46,468 bases of DNA from Bacillus sp. T33-2 (GCF_002860205.1 NZ_PGVB01000050.1:1-46468); one strand, 5' to 3'. Counted from the stretch's first letter, positions 33,395-43,621 are shown. Numbers and translations are program-made. Notes: a model not told the origin generated them from the sequence alone.

Positions 33395-34594
33395 TTACCA
33401 ATACATTTTCCAGTCTTTAGCCAGCCTGATCAATGCTTCAAAATAATAATAATCGCCCCATATACAACTCTCATCTACACCGAGGCCGCCAGCTTTATAA
33501 TAGACCGCATGCTTTAAAATGCCATTGGCTACGCTGTCTAGTTCGGTCGTATAATTTTCATATAATGATTGAATCATTGCTAGCGCTGCATTCTCATAAA
33601 CTCTCTTTTCTGGATCCGTTAAAGGCAAATGTCTCGTCATCTCCAACAGTCCGCAAACGGTAATCGCCGCCGCAGAACTATCCCGTTCTTCATCACCTTC
33701 TGTAAAAATCAAATCCCAGTAGCAAACTTGATCTTCCGGCAGTCTATTTAAATAATAGTTTGTAAGCTTTTTCGCTAATTTAATTAAATTCCAGTCTTCT
33801 GTATAGTGGTAACTTAGGGGAAATCCATAAATACCCCAGGACTGCCCACGTGCCCAGCAAGAATCATCCGAAAACCCTTGGTGCGTATTTCCATACAATG
33901 GTTTTCCTGTCTCTGGATCCATATAATAGGTATGGAAGGTTGAAGCATCCTGCCTGACGATATATTTGGCCGCCTGTTTAACATGATTCTGCGCTATTTC
34001 CCGGTATATAGCTTTTCCTGTTACTTCGGATGCCCAGTAAAGCAATGGCAGATTCATATTACAGTCAATGATCATCCGTCCCTTTTGCTTCGGATCTGTC
34101 AAGTCTCCCCACGCCTGGATAATACCCGCTTTATCGTAGTATCTCGTAATTAATAGATCAGCAGCTTTAATCGCTGTGTCTCTTGCCAGCTTATTTCCAG
34201 TCAATTTATAAGCGCTAACACAGGATAAAGTGTATAAAAATCCTAGGTCATGGTGGTCTACTTCAATACGCTTATCAAGACGTTCTTTAAAACTCTCTAC
34301 CTGCTTTTCGGCTACTTTTCGGTATTTTTCATCCCCTGTATATTCATAGGCAAGCCATAGCATCCCAGTCCAAAAGCTTGTTGTCCATTCTACGTTTTCA
34401 ATCGGTTTATAAACAAGATTGTCACTGTTTGTGTTGGGAAACAAATCCGTAAACACATCTAAGCTTTGATCAATTTTTGCTAAAACATGCTGAATCGCTT
34501 TTTCCACGAAGGGAAGATCTACAGCAGGGGTTTCTTGATACTTTCCTAAATCGTTTATTTTTTCTTTCCTCACTTGATCCACAAATACTGTCAT
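33395..34594 (-). CDS. GH88 unsaturated glucuronyl hydrolase
   Basis: A 399-residue (alpha/alpha)6-barrel hydrolase that removes the unsaturated 4,5-uronic acid from the non-reducing end of oligosaccharides made by lyases. It acts by hydrating the double bond. The family marks TSFWTGMLWLAYEYTGDEKY, DHHDLGFLYTLS (first catalytic Asp), MIIDCNMNLPLLYWAS (second Asp), HQGFSDDSCWARGQSWGIYG and CYWDLIF are all clear. There is no signal peptide, so it acts in the cytosol on imported oligosaccharides. GAGGTGAAGG precedes the ATG. It is 76 bases below the lyase gene. Confidence 0.92.
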   Translation of the reverse strand: MTVFVDQVRKEKINDLGKYQETPAVDLPFVEKAIQHVLAKIDQSLDVFTDLFPNTNSDNLVYKPIENVEWTTSFWTGMLWLAYEYTGDEKYRKVAEKQVESFKERLDKRIEVDHHDLGFLYTLSCVSAYKLTGNKLARDTAIKAADLLITRYYDKAGIIQAWGDLTDPKQKGRMIIDCNMNLPLLYWASEVTGKAIYREIAQNHVKQAAKYIVRQDASTFHTYYMDPETGKPLYGNTHQGFSDDSCWARGQSWGIYGFPLSYHYTEDWNLIKLAKKLTNYYLNRLPEDQVCYWDLIFTEGDEERDSSAAAITVCGLLEMTRHLPLTDPEKRVYENAALAMIQSLYENYTTELDSVANGILKHAVYYKAGGLGVDESCIWGDYYYFEALIRLAKDWKMYW

Positions 34595-34669
34595 ATTCCT
34601 TCACCTCTAGTTTTAAGATCCAAACGCTTTACGCAGCGTCATTGATTGAAAATTTTGGGCCGCCGGTTC

Positions 34670-37600
34670 CTATTTAATGGAATGTGGGCTGTTGCCTTCT
34701 TTGCTCGGAATCATTTTCAATTTCACTGTGAACGTTTGGCCATGGGCTTGATTCACATTGACTTTCAACTTGATTGATGGCTTGGTGGATTCTACGGTAA
34801 TATTTTCATCTGCCTCCAGAACCTTGACAGCCTTCCTATCGAATTCGACTTCAATGAACCCGTTGTTTTTCATCGTTGGGTCGGAAACAGCAATCTCAAG
34901 GACACGATCTTTCTCCTGCAGCGTGATGGAGGCTTTTTGATAAACCGTAAGGGAGCCCACCGTTTGCTTTTCATCATTCCAGAAATTAGCGCCAATGATA
35001 TTTTCTTTCCTATCCAGGACAGCTTGAACAGCTGTATCATTTCGTAAAATCTCAATCTCCGGTTTCGCGGAATATTGTTTCGTTTGTTCCGGGTTTAGAC
35101 CAGGTAATAGTACATAGGAGTAGGTGTCATTTACTGGATTAACACCATGGTCAAACCACAACGTGGCATAGGATCGCTTGATTAGATCAGCCGGTCCGCT
35201 ATAATTGATATCCTTCCATGCACCAGTCCGTTCCTCTTTCTTTACCGTCAGTGTTTTTCCTTCTGGGAAATAGTAGCCAATATCCGCTCCAGGAACATTT
35301 CCTTCAAGGAAGGCCCATTCGGCAGTAATTGAATGGTTTTGTCCGTCACTTATTTCGAGATTTTCACCATTAATCATCAATTGATTACTACCGTCATGAC
35401 GGATTTTGCGGTTTTCAACAATCGTTTCAATCGTTCTGTTATCATTACTGCTGATTCCCGTACCAAGCGCAACGATTTCATTATCGAACATAAACCAAGA
35501 TTTCTTGGCGGTCAGAGAACTGTTCCAGGCTTTATAAGACATACCTGCAGCTCCAAATCGATTCAGCGTTGAACCCCCTACCCATGATTCTGGTGAGGTA
35601 TGTTCGCCGCTTCCATCCGCTCTTTTCATCGTATCAACCGTGGTTCCAGGCATCCTGTAAGGATCAACTGTCGCCCAGAAACCATCACTATACTGAGCTA
35701 AATCACCATTGTACAAGTATGTCATCCCATCACCGGTGTACCAGCCTTTTCGGTTTTCATTATTCATATCTTCATAGTTTTGAATTCTTTCAGAGTACAT
35801 ACTGATCCCGAAAGCGTAGCCCGGTTTTCTGTGAACCACTCGGTCCATATAAGCAAAGGTCTTGTGAAAATCCAGGTCTCCCCGGGGGTTGACCTCTTGA
35901 TTCATTAATAGATTCTTAGCCATGGCAATGTCTCGAAAATTGCTTGCATTTTCAAAGTAATCTAGGAAAGTATCTTCTTGTAACCAATATTTGGCCATAC
36001 TCTTGTACTTTTCGGCATATGGTTCAGGAGCAAATTGTGCCATGCGAATCACACTTTTGATGACCGTATGACCAGCCTGATGATCCTGCAGAAAATCACG
36101 GGAAATCGCTCTTCCTCTCACCATATCCATCAAAGCACCTTTGTACATAAACGGCTCAAAAGCATTTTCAATCCATCGATAAACATTGTTTATATTTGGA
36201 TCGCTTACATCCCAAGTCGAGCCGCTTAATAATTCAAGCATTTCTGTTAGTCCCTCAATTAACACAATTCCGTATGATCCGTTATAAGCAATATTCCCAT
36301 GCTGTATAAACGATCCATCCTCGTAAAAGCCTTCACCTTTCGTCACGTTTTCAAAGGTTTGACTTAGTGCATCCCGCGCAGCAGCTACTTTTTCCGCATC
36401 CTTTACAATCACGCCGCGAATTCCTACTACCTTGCTGACATCAATCCTATTCGCTCCACGGGCTTCACGATATTTTTCCGGGGTAGTCGCTCCGGATTTG
36501 GTTGGATCCGGCTGGAAGTGATCTACCACCTTTAAATAACGATGGATCGTTTCTTTGTCTAAGTAATCATACAGAAGGACCATGATACTGTTTAATTCAT
36601 TCGGAACCCCAATTTCCCAATGCCACCAATTGCTATACTGTGTGATGGTTTCGTTATATCGGTTTTCATACAGCCAAAGAAGAGCGTCCGCTATATCCTT
36701 TAGCAATTGCGGATTACGATAAAGCGGGGAATTTTCATTCGTCACTGCTTTTGTCATGGTGGTTAAATTTCGGTAGCTTTCACGTATGTCAGCAGAATTG
36801 TCTGTACTAGCCAAATCAAACCACAGGAAAGAACGCTCTTGATTCTTAACCATCGTCTTCCATAGTAATTCTGCTGAGTTTGTTTGCTCGGTTATAATTT
36901 GATTCATTCTTTCATTGGAGTTGTCATAAGAATCAAAACCTGTCATCAGGTTTTCCCACTTCTTACGAAGAGTGTCATATTCGTCCAGCACAGGCTCGGT
37001 AACTGTCATCTGGCTTTCACTTTTTATCCTTCCATCTTCCGTCTGAACGGTAATGACCGCGTTTCCGGCTGATTTTGCTTCAATCAGGCCATTTTGAACA
37101 GCAGCTACCGCTTCATTGGAAGATTGCCAGACCAATTTTGCTGAATCAGCATTTTCAGGAGTGGTTTTTGCTTGAAATACACGCACTTCGCCCACATCAA
37201 GTTGGACTCCTTTTGGATAAATGTCCAGCACCTCGATAGCCGGCCGTTCTAGAGCATCATTTTTCACAACCTTAACCGTGCTGCTGGCATAAAGTCCATT
37301 ATCTGTATAAGCGAAAATTGTGGCCTCTCCTGCTTTTACTCCGCTCACTATGCCATTATCCACAGTCGCAATTGTATTATCAGTAGAAATATAGGAAACG
37401 ATGGAACTAGCATCTGCTGGTTCCAGCTTTACATTTAAATCAGCCGTCTCCTGTTCTTGAATCGTTAATTCACTGTTCTCTAATGAAATCGAGGTAGCAG
37501 GCTCAATCAATTTGAAGGAAACATCATCAAACTTCACCGTTCCCGTCCCAGTTTCAAAGAAAAGCTGAACAAGAATACTGTCTGCATTTTCAGGAGGCTT

Positions 37601-38074
37601 TACCTCCATTTTGATTTGCGACCAATCGTGGGTGCCGGTTAATCTCGATGAATAAAGGAGACCGAGCTGTTGAGTTCCCTCATAAGTAATCACTCGCATC
37701 CTGGCACCTTGACTGCTGATAATATTCTCTGTTTTAAGCCATGTACTAAGTTCATAGGTTTTTCCGCCCTGAACGGACACATTTTGTGAAACTGCTGCTC
37801 TCGCGGTTTGAGCTGCATTAATCTTTAATCCATATTTACCCGTGTAACTCGCGTCTTCTGAAATAGACACAACGGGATTTCCTGCCGGTGTCCATACACT
37901 CCACTCAGCAGCACCTAATTGGTCCCATCCTGACTTAGGTGCAATTGTTTCTTCAAATCCAGTATTTAAAAGCCGGCCTGATTCAGCTGCAAAAATCAAC
38001 GAGGAATTCGATGTCATCACAAAGATCAATGAAAGACAAATAAAAATTGACAATGCTTTTTTAAGCAGTTTCAT
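34670..38074 (-). CDS. Secreted PL8 polysaccharide lyase with CBM and Big_2 domains
   Basis: A 1134-residue lyase. It has a signal peptide (about 1-29, cut after AAE-like), a carbohydrate-binding jelly roll (35-190: WSVWTPAGNPVVSISEDAS), two Big_2-type domains (195-270 and 283-360), the PL8 alpha-toroid (365-700) and the PL8 beta sandwich (745-1000). Catalytic residues are visible and spaced as in Streptococcus pneumoniae hyaluronate lyase (N349, H399, Y408, R462): here Asn542, His592 (FIQHGNIAYNGSYG), Tyr601 and Arg655, with the aromatic patch W483-W484 in NWWHWEIGVP. Substrate could be hyaluronan, chondroitin or xanthan; no sulfatase is nearby. No cell-wall anchor is seen. Confidence 0.92.
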   Translation of the reverse strand: MKLLKKALSIFICLSLIFVMTSNSSLIFAAESGRLLNTGFEETIAPKSGWDQLGAAEWSVWTPAGNPVVSISEDASYTGKYGLKINAAQTARAAVSQNVSVQGGKTYELSTWLKTENIISSQGARMRVITYEGTQQLGLLYSSRLTGTHDWSQIKMEVKPPENADSILVQLFFETGTGTVKFDDVSFKLIEPATSISLENSELTIQEQETADLNVKLEPADASSIVSYISTDNTIATVDNGIVSGVKAGEATIFAYTDNGLYASSTVKVVKNDALERPAIEVLDIYPKGVQLDVGEVRVFQAKTTPENADSAKLVWQSSNEAVAAVQNGLIEAKSAGNAVITVQTEDGRIKSESQMTVTEPVLDEYDTLRKKWENLMTGFDSYDNSNERMNQIITEQTNSAELLWKTMVKNQERSFLWFDLASTDNSADIRESYRNLTTMTKAVTNENSPLYRNPQLLKDIADALLWLYENRYNETITQYSNWWHWEIGVPNELNSIMVLLYDYLDKETIHRYLKVVDHFQPDPTKSGATTPEKYREARGANRIDVSKVVGIRGVIVKDAEKVAAARDALSQTFENVTKGEGFYEDGSFIQHGNIAYNGSYGIVLIEGLTEMLELLSGSTWDVSDPNINNVYRWIENAFEPFMYKGALMDMVRGRAISRDFLQDHQAGHTVIKSVIRMAQFAPEPYAEKYKSMAKYWLQEDTFLDYFENASNFRDIAMAKNLLMNQEVNPRGDLDFHKTFAYMDRVVHRKPGYAFGISMYSERIQNYEDMNNENRKGWYTGDGMTYLYNGDLAQYSDGFWATVDPYRMPGTTVDTMKRADGSGEHTSPESWVGGSTLNRFGAAGMSYKAWNSSLTAKKSWFMFDNEIVALGTGISSNDNRTIETIVENRKIRHDGSNQLMINGENLEISDGQNHSITAEWAFLEGNVPGADIGYYFPEGKTLTVKKEERTGAWKDINYSGPADLIKRSYATLWFDHGVNPVNDTYSYVLLPGLNPEQTKQYSAKPEIEILRNDTAVQAVLDRKENIIGANFWNDEKQTVGSLTVYQKASITLQEKDRVLEIAVSDPTMKNNGFIEVEFDRKAVKVLEADENITVESTKPSIKLKVNVNQAHGQTFTVKLKMIPSKEGNSPHSIK

Positions 38075-38086
38075 TACTTCGCTCCT

Positions 38087-38956
38087 TTATCCTTTTATAC
38101 CGGTGTTGGCTACTCCTTTGATAAAATGGTCTTGAGCTAAGAAGTAGACAATGATCGTTGGGATGACGGCTGAAACGGCAGCGGCCATTAGCAGAGAATA
38201 TTCCGTGTTATATTGTGTAATAAAATGCTGAATTCCAAGCTGTAGCGTATATAAATGGTCGGAAGTTAAATAAATTAATGGACCTAAGAAATCATTCCAT
38301 GAATGCATGAAAGAAAAAATGACGAGAGTGGCAATGGCGGGTTTTGATAAAGGCAAAATAATCTTCCAATAGATACCAAACTCGCTTAGTCCATCAATTC
38401 TTGCTGCTTCTAGTAATTCATCTGGTATCGATAAGAAAAACTGACGGAACAAGAACACACCAAACGGATTAAAGGCTCCAAGTAAAATCAACGACCAATG
38501 AGAATTGACTAATCCTAATTCCTTCATCAGCATAAATTGCGGAATCATCATGACCTGATAAGGGATCATCATGGTTGCAACATAGATGAAAAATAAACGG
38601 TTACTTTCGGGAAACTTGATTTTTGCAAAAGCGTAACCGGCAAGGGAACTGTTGATAATGACTAACGCCGTTGTTACTACTGCAATTTTCAATGTATTTA
38701 AGTAATAAATGTGAAAAGGCACCCTTGTCCAAACGTCCATATAATTGCTCCACTGGAATGTCTCTGGAATCCACTTAATCGGAAAACCGAAAATTTCCGA
38801 CTCTGCCTTCAGTGATGCAGACAGCATCCAAATAAAGGGCAGCACCATCAAAAATGAAACAAAGATAATCGCAATATATTTAAGTATTTTATTTACCAAT
38901 ACTTTTCGCGGTTTATGTCCAAGGGTATAGACCGAGGATTCAGTTGCAATTTCCAT
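38087..38956 (-). CDS. Carbohydrate ABC transporter permease, MalG/CUT1 type
   Basis: A 289-residue permease with six membrane segments. The EAA loop that docks the ATPase is ELLEAARIDGLSEFGIYWKIILPLSKPA (EAAxxxG...I/L-P). It partners the permease at 39008 and the lipoprotein at 39979 to import lyase products. No ATPase gene lies in the window, so a shared MsmX-type ATPase is probably used. The gene is 51 bases below the MalF-type gene and 12 bases above the lyase gene. Confidence 0.91.
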   Translation of the reverse strand: MEIATESSVYTLGHKPRKVLVNKILKYIAIIFVSFLMVLPFIWMLSASLKAESEIFGFPIKWIPETFQWSNYMDVWTRVPFHIYYLNTLKIAVVTTALVIINSSLAGYAFAKIKFPESNRLFFIYVATMMIPYQVMMIPQFMLMKELGLVNSHWSLILLGAFNPFGVFLFRQFFLSIPDELLEAARIDGLSEFGIYWKIILPLSKPAIATLVIFSFMHSWNDFLGPLIYLTSDHLYTLQLGIQHFITQYNTEYSLLMAAAVSAVIPTIIVYFLAQDHFIKGVANTGIKG

Positions 38957-39007
38957 GAAAAAACTCAGCTCCTTTCGTCTCTCTTACACATCGATTTAAT
39001 ACTGACA

Positions 39008-39907
39008 TTAATAATTCACCCATTTTTTTTGACCTTTAAATTGGATAAAAGCGAAAATCAGGATGATGAGAAATAACACATAGGCCATGGAAGAAGCGTA
39101 TCCATATTCAAATTGCTTAAAGGCAGTATTATAAATATCGTACACAAGGACATGTGTTGATCTTCCAGGTCCTCCACCTGTTAGGACATAAATTAAATCA
39201 AAGACTTTAAAAGAATTGATGACTCCAATGATCATCGTAAAAAATATAACAGGCGATAACATTGGTAGTGTTACATGGAAAAATTTCGCTAAAGGTCCTG
39301 CACCGTCCAATTCAGCTGCTTCATACAAGTGTTCAGGAATATTCTGCAGCCCTGCTAAAAAGAGAACCATATAATAACCTACCGAATGCCAAATATATAC
39401 CACGGAGACGGATACTAACGCCCAGCTTGTTGAAGACAACCAGCCTGGAGGATTATCAATCCCAAACTTCATCAATGTTCCATTGATCGGACCCATCGTC
39501 GGATTGAAAATAAGCTGCCATACCGCTGCAACGGCAATCGTTGCTGTAACATACGGTAAAAACACCGCTGTCCTAAAGAACTTCACAAAGCGAATTCCCC
39601 GATTTAAAGCGATAGCAATCAAGACAGATAAAAATAATGTGATGGGCACTGAAATTAATGTAAACAGAATGCTATTCACAAATGAAATACGAAAATTAGG
39701 ATCTCCGATTAAATTCTGATAATTTTCAAACCAGATAAATTCTATTTGTCCGAAGCCATTCCATGATGTAAAACTCATTAAAAAAGAAGCAATAACCGGA
39801 ATGAGGATAAATAAGACAAAACCAATAATATTCGGTAGAAGAAAGGTATAGGCGACCAAACGGTTTCGTCTAATCATCGCCGATTTTGGCCTTTTCGCTT
39901 GCTTCAT
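39008..39907 (-). CDS. Carbohydrate ABC transporter permease, MalF/CUT1 type
   Basis: A 299-residue permease with six membrane segments and the EAA loop LYEAAELDGAGPLAKFFHVTLPMLSPVI (EAAxxDGA...LP). It is the first permease of the pair. AGAAAGGA precedes the ATG. A strong hairpin with a U tail lies between the binding-protein gene and this one, which should make the binding protein more abundant than the membrane components. Confidence 0.91.
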   Translation of the reverse strand: MKQAKRPKSAMIRRNRLVAYTFLLPNIIGFVLFILIPVIASFLMSFTSWNGFGQIEFIWFENYQNLIGDPNFRISFVNSILFTLISVPITLFLSVLIAIALNRGIRFVKFFRTAVFLPYVTATIAVAAVWQLIFNPTMGPINGTLMKFGIDNPPGWLSSTSWALVSVSVVYIWHSVGYYMVLFLAGLQNIPEHLYEAAELDGAGPLAKFFHVTLPMLSPVIFFTMIIGVINSFKVFDLIYVLTGGGPGRSTHVLVYDIYNTAFKQFEYGYASSMAYVLFLIILIFAFIQFKGQKKWVNY

Positions 39908-39933
39908 CGGATTCAGTCCTTTCTATTAAAAAA

Positions 39934-39968
39934 CAGGGCACTGCTGTTTAATCTAGCAGCAGTGCCTG
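39934..39968 (-). terminator. Partial terminator between the binding-protein and permease genes
   Basis: CAGGCACTGCTG pairs with CAGCAGTGCCCTG (one bulge) around a short loop, and the minus strand then runs TTTTTTAAT. It lies inside the otherwise continuous operon. This is a usual way to give more binding protein than permease. Confidence 0.75.
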
Positions 39969-39978
39969 CTTTTTATTT

Positions 39979-41274
39979 TTACTTGCCGTGCTTACTTGCC
40001 CATTCGTTTTTTACACGTTTCGTAATCTCCTTAATCGCGTCATCCACTGATTTCTGGCCATGGAAAGCGAGCTCGCCCTCTTGTTTAAAGATTTGTGAAA
40101 CCACAATATTATTTACACCTGGAAGCATCGGGTATTCAGGGTAATCTTTTGTTTCTAAGAAGTAGTGAAGGTTTTTCGGTTTTTGCGTGCCATCGCCAAG
40201 ATAGGCTTTTTCAACATCCTTGTCCATATAGCCGGTTAAATAACCTTCTGATGCAAGTTGCTCTGCCCCTTCTTTTCCTGTCATGTATTTCAGGAATTCA
40301 AAGGCTTCTTTTGGATACTTAGTGTTTTTATTCATCATGATCGATACAGGTAATGCAAGTGATGTATTCTTGGCAACACCCTCCGGATGTGGAATCGGAA
40401 CAACATCCCAATCAAACTTTAAGGTTCCTTCTTTTTCTGCTTGGCGAAGCTGGGCAACATGCCAGTCTCCAATAATGTTCATCGCAATATTTCCTTTTTG
40501 GAACGCTGCATTATAATGGGCTCCCGTTGTAACCTGTTCAGACCATTTCATGATAGATCCATCCTTTTCCAGATCAATCCTCAGCTTCAATGCATCCTTA
40601 AATGCTGAATGGTCTTTATCGATAAGGGAAGCACCCTTTTGAACGGCACTCATATACCATGTTTGCGGCCATTGTTGTAAATATGCGCCGTATATTTTAT
40701 TTTCTCCGCTTCCACTTGTCATTTTTTTCGCTAGTTCTCTAAACTCATCCCATGTCATATCATCGCTTGGATATTCGACACCTTTTTCGTCGAATAACGT
40801 CTTATTATAATAGAGCATCCAGTTAGATTTACGATATGGCAGGCTCATCACTTTTCCTTCATATTTATAGGTGTCATACATCGTTCCATAGCCCGTAACA
40901 TCCATTTCACTTTCTTTAATGTGTTTATCCAGCGGTTCCAATAAACCAGTATCAATCATATTATCCATTTGACCGGTAAATAGATCATATCCATCCCCGC
41001 CTGAAAGCTGCATACGGATTTTTTCGTAATACTGCTGTTGCGGGAAGGTTTCAAACGTAATTTCAACATTTGGATGATCTTTTTTGAAATTATCGTACCC
41101 TCTTTTAAAAGCCCCCTCGTCTGCTGGGAATACCGCCATTTTTAAACTAACTTTTTCATTGGATTTTTTTGGCTTGCCAGTACCTGCACTGCCTTTTTCC
41201 GTACTACTTGCACAGCCTGCGATTAAGCCAATGCATAAAAATAAAGTAACTACTAAACTAACTATTCTTTGCAT
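39979..41274 (-). CDS. Sugar-binding lipoprotein of the ABC transporter
   Basis: A 431-residue extracellular solute-binding protein (family 1). The lipoprotein signal ends in LCIGLIAGCASS, with the lipidated Cys at residue 21 and a Lys/Ser/Gly-rich tether after it. Family stretches include YDTYKYEGKVMSLPYRKSNW, the YGAYLQQWPQTWYMSAVQ stretch and GNIAMNIIGDWHVAQLRQ. It captures unsaturated oligosaccharides made by the PL8 lyase. It is the first gene of the operon, diverging from the histidine kinase gene; the 118 bases between them must hold both promoters. AGGGGGAG precedes the ATG. Confidence 0.92.
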   Translation of the reverse strand: MQRIVSLVVTLFLCIGLIAGCASSTEKGSAGTGKPKKSNEKVSLKMAVFPADEGAFKRGYDNFKKDHPNVEITFETFPQQQYYEKIRMQLSGGDGYDLFTGQMDNMIDTGLLEPLDKHIKESEMDVTGYGTMYDTYKYEGKVMSLPYRKSNWMLYYNKTLFDEKGVEYPSDDMTWDEFRELAKKMTSGSGENKIYGAYLQQWPQTWYMSAVQKGASLIDKDHSAFKDALKLRIDLEKDGSIMKWSEQVTTGAHYNAAFQKGNIAMNIIGDWHVAQLRQAEKEGTLKFDWDVVPIPHPEGVAKNTSLALPVSIMMNKNTKYPKEAFEFLKYMTGKEGAEQLASEGYLTGYMDKDVEKAYLGDGTQKPKNLHYFLETKDYPEYPMLPGVNNIVVSQIFKQEGELAFHGQKSVDDAIKEITKRVKNEWASKHGK

Positions 41275-41392
41275 GTGTTTCTCCCCCTTATTTTTTTAAA
41301 TATTTTGTTATATACTGAGTGTAAGGGTTTTCATTTTTTTCAATAAGTAGAAAATTTCTTTCCCCCTTTTTATCAAACTAGGAGTGACTCCC

Positions 41393-42898
41393 GTGATTTT
41401 TTTAAGTCTTTTATGTATCGTTTTACTTGTTTTTTTTATTTATAAAAACTTAGATAGCCGCTCCATCTTCTTTTTATGTACCCTAACCATTGGCTGGATT
41501 TTAGCCTATATTGCTTTTACACTCTATTTAACTAAATTTAATTATTATTTCAGTATTGTGAATCAATTCTTGGGTTTCAGCCCAGGCACCTGGACTTATC
41601 TTGTTCTGAAAAACCTTGATGAGAATACGTTGATTCGCTTATTTAATACCGGTATTATCCTTTTTTATTTTTCATTATTAAGTTATTCCGTATTGTTTGC
41701 TACAAGCCATAACATGAATCGAAAATTATTCTACATATACATTCTCCTGGGTATGATTGGGATCATCCAATTCCTTTTTTATGATCCAAGTATAAATCTT
41801 AAGCTTCAAAATCTTGCTTCAGATCATGGCATGTTGGACCAATATAATCAATATAGCCACACCGGTGATATTGTGTTTCAGATAGTAAATTTTGCGTACA
41901 TATTGATCAGCTTTGCTTTATTTATCTACCATTACCTTATGAATAATAGTCTTAGATTCATCCGAGATCATACACTTTATAATTTAATTAGCTTACTGCC
42001 TTTGACCTTTGTACACCTATTTATTTTTTACTGGGCGCCATCCAATTTTGTTCGAGCGACATTCAGCGAAAACTATGTAAATTATTTACAGCCTTCGATT
42101 AATTTGTTTTTAATTGAATACCAATTTTTTCCTTTCGTTGTTCTTGTAGCCATTGTGATCATGATTATTAATGTTTATAAGTACAAATCAAATGAAGCCC
42201 GTTACTCTAGTATGAATATCATTACAAAGAAAAAAATTGATACGGCTTCCCTTGGAATTCGGGCCTTTACCCACGCCATCAAAAATCATTTGCTCGCGAT
42301 TCGTTCGGAAACAGAATACTTGCAGGAAAAATTCGCGAATGATGAGGATGCGCTGTATAGCCTAAAACTGATCGTAGACTCCTGCGAAAAATCCTTTCAA
42401 AGCATTAATGAGGCAAATGACAAACTGAAACAGATTACGTTAAATATGAAGGGAGCACCTCTGAACATTCCTATTGAAAAAGCGGTTAAACACTTCCGTT
42501 CCAATACATCGAATGTGAACATTCATTTCGAAAAATCCAGTTCTAACAATCTAGTACTGATAGATGAAGATCAAATCCAGGAAGTAACCGTCAATATCAT
42601 CAAAAATTCAGTAGAGGCTTTACAAAACACTGGGGGCAATGTTTGGGTGAGTATTAACCATGTTGACCAGTGGGGAACTGTAAGGATTAAGGATGACGGT
42701 CCAGGTATTGATGCCGAAAACGTGGATGAAATTTTCACTCCATTTTTTTCAACAAAACCATCTATTACAAATTGGGGAATCGGTCTTTCCTTTTGTCATA
42801 AAATCATTACTGCCCATGGAGGAAAAATTGAAGTAACAAGTGAACTCGGGAAATATACTCAATTTGATATTTTATTGCCGCTTCTAAAGAGGGTATAA
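41393..42898 (+). CDS. Membrane histidine kinase controlling the uronate locus
   Basis: A roughly 501-residue sensor kinase. The N-terminal half (about 1-270) has seven to eight membrane segments; there is no large extracellular domain. The kinase part has the phosphorylated His in AFTHAIKNHLLAIRSETEYL, the N box IKNSVEAL, the G1 box KDDGPGID, the F-like box IFTPFFSTK, and the G2 box GIGLSFCHKIITAHGGKIEV. I chose GTG 41393, 8 bases after AGGAG; the GTG nine bases earlier overlaps it. It diverges from the ABC/lyase operon and is followed by its response regulator. The membrane-only input suggests it reads a small molecule or an ABC partner. Confidence 0.9.
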   Translation: MIFLSLLCIVLLVFFIYKNLDSRSIFFLCTLTIGWILAYIAFTLYLTKFNYYFSIVNQFLGFSPGTWTYLVLKNLDENTLIRLFNTGIILFYFSLLSYSVLFATSHNMNRKLFYIYILLGMIGIIQFLFYDPSINLKLQNLASDHGMLDQYNQYSHTGDIVFQIVNFAYILISFALFIYHYLMNNSLRFIRDHTLYNLISLLPLTFVHLFIFYWAPSNFVRATFSENYVNYLQPSINLFLIEYQFFPFVVLVAIVIMIINVYKYKSNEARYSSMNIITKKKIDTASLGIRAFTHAIKNHLLAIRSETEYLQEKFANDEDALYSLKLIVDSCEKSFQSINEANDKLKQITLNMKGAPLNIPIEKAVKHFRSNTSNVNIHFEKSSSNNLVLIDEDQIQEVTVNIIKNSVEALQNTGGNVWVSINHVDQWGTVRIKDDGPGIDAENVDEIFTPFFSTKPSITNWGIGLSFCHKIITAHGGKIEVTSELGKYTQFDILLPLLKRV

Positions 42899-42937
42899 AA
42901 TTTTACCCCTACATTATTTTTAAGGGAGGGAAGAATC

Positions 42938-43621
42938 TTGGAAACCATTCAAATATTAATCGCGGATGATATGGAAGCCCACCGAAGACGTCTCGAAAGG
43001 ATTATTAACAGCGTTGGGAATCTTTCCTTGATTGGTTCCGCCAAAAGTGGATATGAAGCAGTCGCCTATGCCGCTATAAAGAAACCTGACATTGTTTTAA
43101 TGGATATCGAGATGGAAAGCCCTATGGCGGGTATAAAGGCTGCATCGGAAATTAATAAAATTTTACCTGATACGAAAATCGTGATGTTGACGATCCATCA
43201 GGATAATAATGTGGTTTTTGCGGCTTTTCAAACGGGTATCGTCGATTATTTAATGAAATCTGCACCGAAACAAGAAATACTGGAAGCAATTTATTCCGCA
43301 GCGAACAATCAATCACCCATTCGTCCAATTATTGCAGAAAAAATTAGACATGAGTTTGCCCGGATTAAAAAATCAGAAGATCAGCTAACACATTTTTTCA
43401 AAATTATCGCCAACCTTACACCATCGGAACTGGAGGTTTTAAAACTCCTTTGCAGCGGTTTAAAACGAAAGGAAATTGCCGAAGCACGTGCAGTTGAATT
43501 GGAGACTATCAAAAAACAAGTCAGCAGCCTGTTAAAAAAATTTAATCGAAATACTGCCAGAGAAGTAGTCGAGGAAGTGAACGAGTTAAACCTTTTCGAT
43601 ATAATTAAGGAGATTTCTTAA
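42938..43621 (+). CDS. Response regulator, NarL/LuxR type
   Basis: A 227-residue response regulator. It has a receiver domain (about 1-125) with the acidic pocket ADDMEAHRRR and the phosphorylated Asp in PDIVLMDIEM. The Thr in VMLTIHQDN and the Lys in YLMKSAPKQE complete the site. A linker follows, and a LuxR-type HTH (about 160-225: LTPSELEVLKLLCSGLKRKE). It starts with TTG behind GGGAGGG, 39 bases below the kinase gene. Its probable target is the divergent operon promoter. Confidence 0.9.
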   Translation: METIQILIADDMEAHRRRLERIINSVGNLSLIGSAKSGYEAVAYAAIKKPDIVLMDIEMESPMAGIKAASEINKILPDTKIVMLTIHQDNNVVFAAFQTGIVDYLMKSAPKQEILEAIYSAANNQSPIRPIIAEKIRHEFARIKKSEDQLTHFFKIIANLTPSELEVLKLLCSGLKRKEIAEARAVELETIKKQVSSLLKKFNRNTAREVVEEVNELNLFDIIKEIS

